Positions 55,744-64,000 of a DNA stretch of 64,000 nt are shown piece after piece (the first letter of the stretch is position 1; each line of letters opens with the position of its first letter). The stretch comes from Prosopocoilus inquinatus (Eukaryota > Arthropoda > Insecta > Coleoptera > Lucanidae). The translations under genes and the position numbers were made by a program. The DNA lies in NCBI GenBank assembly GCA_036172665.1, contig CM069872.1, positions 49,834,101 to 49,898,100 of the forward strand, read 5' to 3'. The notes below the pieces were generated by a model. The model was given only the letters and a program-made list of their open reading frames with translations. It was not told the DNA's origin and searched no databases.

Positions 55744-55963
55744 TAGCCGACTTTGGAGGTCGTGTCACGTTGCAGCGTGGGTTCAGATCCCGCCAGGGCC
55801 ATGGATGTTTGTTTTGTCCATTGATTGATCCAGCTCAGTTTACGTACAGTAAACGCCCGGAATGGTTAATATCAAAAGGCAAAATGAGCCGGAACTGCAT
55901 AAAATAAAGCAAAGCAAAGCAAATCAAGACAAAGCAAAGCAGACAAGATAAGACTTAGACAAA
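55722..55963 (+). mobile_element. tRNA-derived SINE
   Basis: A-box-like TGGCTCAGCGGTTGG at 55727-55741 and B-box-like GGTTCAGATCC at 55780-55790 are correctly spaced for an RNA polymerase III internal promoter and sit in a tRNA-like head. A non-tRNA body follows, and the element ends in an AAGCA-type tail (about 55905-55950). No protein is encoded. Confidence 0.7.
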
Positions 55964-57165
55964 AGTCTGTCTGATTAATCGGTTTCCGGCATCTTCGGAC
56001 AAAATTTACACCTGAGAGAGGTGACGGAGCCTAGAAAACAAACAAAGAAAATTAAAAAAGGAACAAAGAGCGTATGTAAGTTTAAAATAAAAACAGAAAC
56101 AAAAGACGGTCGATTTTATCGCAAGGAAAACTAATACGACAAGAAGGGCAATAAAACATAAAATCAAAAAACAATAAAGTTTTAAGATTTTCTAGTGCAA
56201 TTTAACAGATTAATAAATTGAAAAGGAAAGTTTGTTTTTAATATTTAAAAAAATGGCATCTAACAAATTGAAATGGCACACGTAATAAAGTATCTTTTTT
56301 TCTTAATCACTTCCTCCATCCAAAAAAGAACAGAAAAAAAAAACAGAAAGAATTTTTGAATGTGTACCTACATTATTCATTTCTTACGAGAATGAAAAAA
56401 AAAAAAAAGAGAAAATTGGAGGTAAACGAAGGAAGACGTACCTTTTAGATTCAAATAACTAATTCATATCTTTCTTTTCGCAGATGTAACCCCTCCTGTT
56501 AACTCTTCTTCTCCAGTAAAGCTTGACATCTCGCCTCCTCATTTTATTAAATACCTTACCTTGCCTTCCTGTGGTAAAAGAACGCCCCGTGCATTACTCC
56601 ATGTCCCCTGCCTGGGCTTTATTAAAAATTTATTTTATCTTTTGCAGTAATACACTTCAGCTTCCACTTTAGTCGTGTTCAGGCATGATTTAGCGGAGCC
56701 CGTTAATAATATATCGCACGACTACCCTGTCATATTTTAACCCCGCTTCGCGGAGCCGCAAAAACAAAAACTTAAAACGGGTCTGGAAGCTCAAGGAACG
56801 CGTAATTCAAATTTACAGAAATCGCCGCCGTTAATATTCGCCGCGAAACACTGCGAATCGTTCCGGCGAACGTAATGTTCGCCGACGTCTATGTTTTATT
56901 CTGGTTCGGTTCGGTTGCTTCTTTCTATGAGGAAATTAGAATTTATTAAACGTAAAAGACTTTTGGTTTATTCATTTCAACTTTTTTTTTCGTCATTTAT
57001 TCATGCACTGCTAAACATATGAGTAAAGGGCAAACTAATTGAATAAAATAAGAAGAGTTCTATTGTCAAATAAGACTTGAAAACTTTCTTTCTTTCTTGG
57101 CTCGTTTTATATAGGGTCTTCATAATTGATTGTATCTCACCTGATTAAATTCTGCCTGATAGTTA
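55964..57165. other. Intergenic DNA, no gene seen
   Basis: Lysine-codon-like A-rich sequence to about 56450, then unique, more balanced sequence (56460-56920) with CGCCG-containing words. Nothing repeat-like is obvious. Confidence 0.4.
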
Positions 57166-57167
57166 GG

Positions 57168-57201
57168 CAATATCAATATCAATATCAATATCAATATCAA
57201 A
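57168..57201. repeat. ATATCA hexanucleotide microsatellite
   Basis: About five and a half copies of AATATC in tandem. It is the only clear hexamer microsatellite in the window. Confidence 0.9.
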
Positions 57202-58350
57202 CAGTTGGCAGAACTGCGGCAGCCTTTCAGTTTACAAACCTTCCACGTCAACCAATGTTCAATGTTGCAATTTTAATAAGGCATAAATCCCATTTCAATG
57301 GTTTTGTCAAATCATTGGGAGTTGAGGGATATTCAAGTTTTCTTTCGTAGAAGAAAGAAAGTGGAAAGTGGAAAGCTCAGAGCTGCTCTTTTATGTATAA
57401 GGCAACCCGCTTACCACTTACGTAACATTTCGCATTTGTTGTTGAGGAGAGTAAAAAGATTAGGTTATGTGCGAAGTTTGCAAGACAAACAGTTTCGTAT
57501 TCGAAAACTAATCGTCATAATAATTAATAATAATTTTAAGTAGTGATGCAACCCGTTTTGTTTCTGTGCTTTCAATAGATGCAATAGAGTTATTTCTGAT
57601 TTGATGATGGGATTGTCTGTTCTAAGAACTTCAGATGTCACGTTTTAAAATGGACAGACTGCATAATACGAATATGCTTCGCACAGTTTCTCATGTTCTC
57701 TCTTTATTAAAGTGACCCTTTCATAAGTCTTAATAAAAATTACGGTGAGATTTGTAAGACGCTTAACAAGCCATTTGTTGAAACACGTCGAAAGTTTTTG
57801 GTTTACTTGTACGGTAGGAAAAGATGGAGAATCAATAATTGAAGATTTGAAATGTGTTTGCGTGAGACTAGTGAGATATTGAATGTATCCATCTATTGCG
57901 TTTTCTTTTTATATTATATGTCGATCAGGTGGAAGGCAATCTTTTGTCACTGTTCCTTCTATAATTAATTCATGAATCTACTGAATTATCCTCTAAAATA
58001 AATCATTTTTATTATTGCTTTTCTTAAGCGCTTGTAGAAGTATTTTTTTTTAATTGTATTCTTTTGAGACTCGATTCTTCCATCGTTCTGTATTTCTAAT
58101 TTATTAAATTGTGTTGTACGTAAAATCGATTGTTTTTGTATTTTTTTAAATTATTTTATCAATATGGTTATACATTTTTAAAAATCTCGTACATTTGTTT
58201 TCTTCGTTTCGTCAGCTTTCTTTTCAAACTGTTTTATTTTTATTTTTATTTTTCATTTAATAATCTTTTTTGAATTTTGTTGTGAAATCGATTGTATTTT
58301 CTACAGCTTTCTCTTCCAACTGTTTTTTTTTTTCAATTTTGTTCATGTAG

Positions 58351-58975
58351 TATCTACTATATTTCACTATAAATTAACTGCAGTTTAAAAGGTGGATGGT
58401 GTCCGAGGCAACAATTCAATACGCACAACAAATTAAAGGCAAAAACGTCACGAAAGCGCCAACGTTAAAGTTTTGATGTGGTTTAAATTCAAAATTCAAA
58501 AATGTCTTAAAATATTTCAAATATTACGAAACGAGTACGTACGTAAGGAAATTTCCGTTTGTCTCACAGTGATCAAGAGACAGATAAATGGAAAATTGTA
58601 TAAATGACTCAAACTCAACTCAAACAAAACAATCAAAATTAGCAACAACTAAAGGTAGCTTTAGAATTAATTGAATTTAAGTTGAATTAAACAACAGCAA
58701 CCAGCAAGTTGGTGGCAGCAATGTGGGCTTCAACTAGCACACGGTAAAAGGACACCCAGTATAACGCGGCTGCTCCTACCTGCGAACACTGAATTTCCTG
58801 TTGATGAAATGTTGTCGTCACTGTTGGACACGATGTGATATCAGCGGCAGTTCAAAAGGTTCCGGAGAGGTGATCGTGGAGGAAAAAAAGAAAATACAAA
58901 TACAAAAAAAAGAGAAAGTACAAATACCCACGGGGTATCTACTATATGCCACCATAAATTAACTTCAGTTTAAAA
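58351..58975. repeat. Forty-base direct repeats about 545 bp apart
   Basis: TATCTACTATAT, CATAAATTAACT and CAGTTTAAAA recur in the same order at 58351-58390 and 58936-58975 (four or so mismatches). The interval has no long open frame. It may be a small insertion or a two-unit tandem duplication with a lost second copy. Confidence 0.5.
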
Positions 58976-59946
58976 AAAATTATATGAATATTTCTAATTT
59001 CTGGAATTAAAACTGACGTGTTGATTGACAGCGACGACCAAAATTTAGTACCCGCGACTGTACATTCATCGAGAAGAATCCAATATATTGGTACAATATT
59101 TGCCATTGACAGCCGCGTGGAAAAAAAGCTACGATCCTCCCCTGCAACATCGTTTAACACAGTCGATTCAAAAAATGAAATCCAAATGAAAATTTCTCGC
59201 GAAAATGAACCCGCATACAATTGCACCCGTGCGTATAATTTCAAATTAACTGCGAGAAATATTTTTCGCAGGGCGCCGGGGCTTTTATCCGTTTTGTTAA
59301 CGCCCGCGTGCATACACTTTGGCCCATAATAAAGTATGCAGGCGATGTTTTAAAACAGAACACGCCAGACATATAAACCACATTAGCGCTTCAGTTAGTT
59401 TCGTCCGCCTGCGGGTTATTGAAACTCCCTTTTGTTTTTTATGGAAAGAGAGAGAAGAGACCATTTGCATCAGAACAGGACGGGGGGGTTGATAAAAATT
59501 CTGCAAAATTTGCATTAACTCGACGCGACGCGACGTGTGCATAAAGACAGAGACATCAGTGACAGTGCTGACGTTTCCAAAAGAACGTAAAACGAATGTC
59601 TAAAACACGGTTTTCCTCCACGTTCGCTAGTCGCCAACAACTGTTAAAACTAGGCATGAGACTATACGGGTATCCGGGTACCCGGGTACCCGTTTACTTA
59701 AATGTACCCGGTGCTCCTTCATGAATACCCGTTACCCGACAACTACCCGATACCTGATAATTCCTTACCCGATTTCCAATACTAGGCAAAGTGACCAACG
59801 GCCGAGTCAGTGTTGCCAACTTAAGGAAAAAGTCGTTAAATTTATGGATAATTTCAAACAAAAGCGAAACAGAGAAAAAATGCAAAAATTCATTAAATTC
59901 TAGGGAATTTTTCAACTTCTTGGAAACAAGAGGCAATTGTTACATT

Positions 59947-60930
59947 TTGCAAGAATAAAGACAGTAAACATTTTGCAAGAATAAAGACAGTAAACAATCA
60001 GAAAAAAAAACATGAACATTTTTGAAGACCCAGAAACACAATCGAAGTGAAAAAATTAAAATTTCCAAAGAAATTATAATAATTTAATAATTATATGATG
60101 TCTGAAAAATCGGAAGTAATTAAAAGAAAAATTAAAAACATTTTGTGACAATCGAGAAACCAAACAAATGAAAAAAAATCTGACCTAAACTAAGAAAAAC
60201 AAATGACTATCATAGATATAGAAGAAGAGAATTCACAAAACGAATTGTAGATTTAAAATTTAAAAAATAATAATAAGAATGAACATCCAAGGCTAATAAT
60301 AATTCAAACTTCACAATAATCAACAAATAAAAAACAAATTTCTATCATGATATTTATGTACGAAATAGAAATTTCCGAAGAAAATAAGAAAAAAACAAAT
60401 GAGGATTAATTCGCGGAGGAAGAAGAAATGCAAAAAAAATTTCTTTCATCATTAATTTCAGAACGAAAAAACAAAAAAAAACAAATGACGATCGTAAATT
60501 TTACAATTTCCCAACAAAGAAGAAAGAAGAGAAAATCAAATTATTAATTCAAAACGACGTGTTCTGTTAAACAATAACGGCAACAGCAAGAAAAACCAAA
60601 TGAGGACAAATTAATCGCGGAGGAAGAGGAAATGCAAAAAATTTTTATTTCATCATTAATTTCAGAACGAAAAAAAAAGGAAAAAAAATGACAATCGTAA
60701 ATTTTACAATTTCGCAACAAAAAAAATAGAAGAGAAAAACAAATTATTAATTCAAAACGACGTCTTCATTTAAACAATAACGGACGGTAACAGCACTAAA
60801 AAAAAAAAAAATCGGAAAGTGACAAAAATATTTATTATACAATAATTCATAAACAAGTGACGATTACGTTACGTTCGAAAAACAAAACTGCATATAAATT
60901 TTGAAAATTTTTCTTATTTATTAAGGGTCA
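59947..60930. repeat. A-rich block with a two-unit tandem repeat
   Basis: A 28-bp direct duplication (TTTTGCAAGAATAAAGACAG) sits near 59947-59998. At about 60396 and 60597 a unit of about 200 bp begins with CAAATGAGGA and continues with CGCGGAGGAAGA, ATTTCATCATTAATTTCAGA, AAATTTTACAATTTC and TAATTCAAAACGACGT in both copies. Related text (ACGACGATCGTACAATTT) occurs in the 7626-8717 element. Confidence 0.7.
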
Positions 60931-61317
60931 TCACGAGATAATATGATTTTATACGTCAAAATCGATTTTTTTTTTTTTTTTTTAAGAGAACGAACTTTGA
61001 AATTTGATCAGTTGACAATGCTGCTTCCGAATGCTGCAAAGTGCAAGGTTGTGTTATTTTAATTTTTTTGTTTCGTTTGTTTATAATAATTTTTAACCTA
61101 ACCTCCTGTTTAAATTTCCCTGATTAATTTAGGGAATTCTAGGGAAACACTGTACGCCGAAAAAGGAATTTTTAGTCGAGTCGCTTGGCAACAAGTCCAA
61201 ACAGTTTTATTTTTATATCAATATATTATTATTATAAATAGTTAAAATAACGACACACACACATGTCTGACTGACAAACTGAAGCGGATTTGCTACGTAA
61301 TAAGTTTCTAGCTACGT

Positions 61318-61362
61318 TACTGCTGAAGAAGCCCCAAATAGGGTTGAAACAGCTGTACAGAG
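61318..61362 (+). ncRNA. Hammerhead ribozyme, fourth copy
   Basis: Core CTGAAGA (61323-61329), stem II AGCCC/GGGTT with one wobble, GAAA (61346-61349), stem III ACA/TGT and triplet GTA (61355-61357). Stem I TACTG/CAGAG (61318-61322 with 61358-61362) has one A-A mismatch, so it is slightly eroded. It shares upstream AGCGGATTTGCTAC and downstream CGATTTGCAACAAAATTTTT with the copy at 10.3 kb. Confidence 0.55.
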
Positions 61363-61426
61363 AGTTTCACCGCAATCAAAGACGATTTGCAACAAAATTT
61401 TTGATTATTATTATAGTTATTTTATA

Positions 61427-61729
61427 CTGTCGCCGCCGAAAAAGTGGACACTTTTTTTGACATAAATTTAATGATGCTGAGAATTTTGCTGGGTGGCTGT
61501 AATTATGAACTGGCACCATGACACTTACGGATGAGACGATAATTAATAAAGTTCGTAGTCATTATATCAGTTTGAGAAATATTGGGTCATGTTAGCCTAA
61601 GACGAAAAAGGAAAATGAATTTATCTTTAAAAAAGCTAATTCGTTTGTCGTTCACAGATGAAAGTAATAATTACAGATACCCAGCAAAAGCTTTAGTACG
61701 ATTAAATTTACGTTTTTTGGCGGCGACAG
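61427..61729. mobile_element. Mariner-like MITE nested in the hAT-like element
   Basis: CTGTCGCCGCC(G/A)AAAAA at the left is inverted at the right (TTTTTTGGCGGCGACAG) with TA on both sides. An inner word AAATTTAAT/ATTAAATTT is also inverted. The 303-bp body has a short frame (61582-61806 plus) without transposase features. Confidence 0.7.
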
Positions 61730-61874
61730 TATTTATCGGATATCTAAGTAGTTATCGGTTGTCTGGTACTCATCGAATACCCGGGTACTTATCGGGTAAC
61801 CTGTAATTACCCGGGTATCACTAACGGGTATCCGGGTAGCAAAATTATCGGGTATCGGTATCCCTAGTTGAAAT

Positions 61875-63799
61875 CGAGTATCATCTATTAGCATGAGGGT
61901 AAGTTCACAACGGAGCTGTGATTGTAATGATACATGACAGATGACACTTTCTGCTCGCAAAAAAATAACCCGTTCGCTTCTTGTTGCTATAATCGCTTAT
62001 ACAAGCTCGCTCACTTATGAACACAACCATCTGAATTTATGTTTCTTATTACCAGCGGTATTCAAGATCGCAGCTATCATCTATCATCACGGCTCCGTTG
62101 TGAACTTACCCTAAGAGTAAACGTGTTCTTATTGGATGGAGGTGTCGTGTACGTGGAGGAAAATCGGGATCCATCTTGATTACGCCTTAAAGAATGACGT
62201 AATTTAGTAGCTTCCATATTACACTTATTCTTTTTATGCCTGCGATGAATAAATTCGTGTAATGAACGAATTCTTTGAGGCCGTTATTTTACTCTGTTGA
62301 TGCTGCGAAGCGACATTCTTTTACGCTCACACGTTTATGTAACATAAATTTTTGCAACAGAAAAAGCAAATTAATCATGAGTACGCAGCGTGCCCATTTT
62401 AAATTGTGACGCTTATAAAATAGGTGTCTCGTTCTACCTTCACAATACAGCTACGGCTTTTTTTTTTTTTAAAGTACACATACATTGTATAGTTGGTTCA
62501 TTTCATGGAGTCCCTAGTCCCTAGAATTAAGTTGGAGCTACTGCGAAAGGAATAGGATTGAATAAATACATTTTCAAGACGTTTTTATTTTAAATTTCTG
62601 ATCGCCTATAAAATCCAGGAAGCACGTTTGGTTCAAGAAAACTCTTTCACAATTCTCAATTTTCACAATTCTCAAGTGTTCACCGATGGTGAGTGCATGA
62701 TCCATGGCGTTCAAATATTGCCTGCTTTAAAATCCTTAGTCCGAATTCATTAACTTCTTCTTCAAGTGAGCAATTTAATATTCTGTGAAAAGTTGAACTC
62801 CTGAGTGGTGCAATTTTTGTGTCACGCAGTTTATAACAACAAGGTTAAAATTATGCATTGCAATATCATGTTGCTTTCGATTGATTACAACATAAAACGA
62901 AAGCAGTTTAATGAAACGTTTAGCGATTTTTTTTTTTGAACCGAGATAGTCCACCGGCATTTTTTTAATTAAGTTTTTTTCTCTCTCTTTCTTTCCTTTT
63001 GTATGGAATGCAAATTACTTGTTTTAATTAATTAATACTTCTAATAATTTTGTCACGTACGTACTCATAACCTGGTTTAAACAGCATTTTTTTTTAATTT
63101 TGGATTTTAATTTTTAATGCATTGTTGACGGTCGACCTTGTTTCCATTTTTTTTTTTTTTGAATGTTTCCTGCTTTCGAAATCCTGCAAATAATACAAAA
63201 GTCTTTTGCAAATACTGATTTTCCCCCTCGATAAAAAAAAAAAACATCGACTGCTGCGGTATTTTAATTTTCAATTTAAGTATCACGTGTACAGGGTGCG
63301 CCACTGCACAGAGGCACGGCGCGCACGTTCGTTCACGAGTAGCAAGAGATGTTCGTCGTTGTACATACTTGGAATTCCCTAGCTCAGATAGAGATGGGGA
63401 GTGGATCGAACCTCGATGATAATTTGTTTAAGGGCGACAACAGGAGTCTCTTTGTCTGTCAATCCAAAATGCTTATCTCTACAAACGGATCGCCTCGCTG
63501 CTGCGTCAGTTCTACTAATTCCTGCAATGGTAATTGGTATTGCAGCCAGGAATGACAAGTTCGAATTAAAAACTGTCCGAGGACTTCGATTAACTTAACA
63601 GAAATGTTAAGAAGACAACTAATACTTCAGCTCATACACAAATGCTGTTAAAAAACAACAACAAACAATAACAACGAGGACCACAGATATCACACAACAA
63701 CGAAAAACCATAAATCAAAATATACCCTTAAGAAGAAACGTAAAACAACAAGTAAGGGTGGGATAGAGACCCTGTAGTTAGAGTTCGGTAGAATCAGCC
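61875..63799. other. Intergenic DNA, no gene seen
   Basis: Unique AT-rich DNA with poly-T runs (near 62459 and 63148). Short frames near 63349-63598 have no recognisable domain. Confidence 0.4.
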
Positions 63800-63950
63800 A
63801 TCTTTCAGCAAAAAAAATCCCGTCTGTCAAATTGACAATACTTTCTAACCTTGCTTCCTCTTTCAAAGTCAAATTTCAGGAAAAAAGTCCCGTCAGTGTC
63901 AAGTTGACAATATTACTTTGCTTGCTTATTTTCAATGTTAAGTTCTGGTT
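63800..63950. repeat. Two-unit direct repeat, about 80 bp
   Basis: CAGCAAAAAAAATCCCGTCTG and CAGGAAAAAAGTCCCGTCAG begin two units that continue with GTCAA(A/G)TTGACAATA, CTTGCTT and TCAA(A/T)GT(C/T)AA. The right one approaches the window edge. Confidence 0.6.
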
Positions 63951-64000
63951 AAATTCAAATGTTGGCGCCAAACTGCACTTCCATTCTTTCTTATGATTGG

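Larger units (their letters stand above)
59651..61866. mobile_element. hAT-like composite element with TACCCG subterminal repeats
   Basis: TAGGCAT at the left end and ATCCCTA at the right end form short terminal inverted repeats. Inside each end, many copies of TACCCG (left) or CGGGTA (right) occur over about 130 bp, the subterminal arrangement typical of hAT elements. The flanks GTTAAAAC (59643-59650) and GTTGAAAT (61867-61874) match at 6 of 8 bases, as expected for an old 8-bp duplication. The 2.2-kb interior has no transposase; it holds A-rich repeats, a hammerhead unit and a nested MITE. Confidence 0.6.

Noticed and set aside
58351..58975. Solo or paired LTRs
   Set aside because: The direct repeats are only 40 bp, lack clear TG..CA ends, and enclose no retroviral-type coding.

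Overview
This is a stretch of AT-rich animal genomic DNA, almost certainly from an insect. The evidence is one TRPA-type ion channel gene resembling the insect painless group, spliceosomal-type splice signals, dense short DNA-transposon remnants (hAT, Tc1/mariner and pogo style ends), a tRNA-derived SINE, and long strand-asymmetric A- or T-rich tracts. A beetle is my guess, but the sequence does not prove it. No rRNA or intact tRNA gene, CRISPR array or bacterial operon structure is visible.

Gene content is very low. The only well-supported protein-coding gene lies on the minus strand at 32137-34812: one 891-codon exon with ankyrin repeats, six membrane segments, a pore loop and a C-terminal coiled coil. 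It has a 3' splice acceptor just upstream of its start and a possible polyadenylation signal about 80 bp past its stop. Weak coding remnants are a reverse-transcriptase fragment just downstream of the channel gene (31753-31941, minus), a broken reading frame at 36980-37290 (minus), and a seven-unit tandem array of exon-like blocks at about 28600-30670 (minus).

The rest is repeats and unique intergenic DNA. From the left: a TA-flanked MITE (481-838); a degenerate array carrying GCGCCATCT (2190-3620); a GCA-rich palindromic tandem repeat (4295-4700); a foldback carrying two head-to-head hammerhead-ribozyme-like motifs (6328-6509); a 1.1-kb inverted-repeat element (7626-8717); a second GCGCCATCT array (9220-9850); two hammerhead-bearing repeats (10.1-10.7 kb); a hAT-like MITE (11284-11616); a 16-unit satellite of about 163-173 bp with a duplicated three-unit block (12966-15640); a four-unit tandem repeat (18826-19560); a T-rich block (23340-24887); a third hammerhead repeat (25.4 kb) and a foldback MITE (25789-25957).

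Right of the channel gene: an A-rich block flanked by duplicated coding-like DNA (37310-39060), a repeat with nuclear-receptor-like TCAAGGTCA words (42770-43760), a hAT MITE with a perfect 8-bp target duplication (44623-44981), another hammerhead-like motif (46492-46548), a dimeric 655-bp tandem repeat (46830-48250), an AGATGGCGC array (49300-50600), a long-TIR element (50918-51694), a SINE with a triplicated head (55434-55963), and a 2.2-kb hAT-like composite (59651-61866) containing a mariner-like MITE and a further hammerhead copy.

The strongest themes for follow-up are the several hammerhead-like motifs in two or three repeat families, the 9-bp word AGATGGCGC spread through separate degenerate arrays, and the tandem exon-like array. 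All boundaries were read by eye; no search, folding or alignment program was run.
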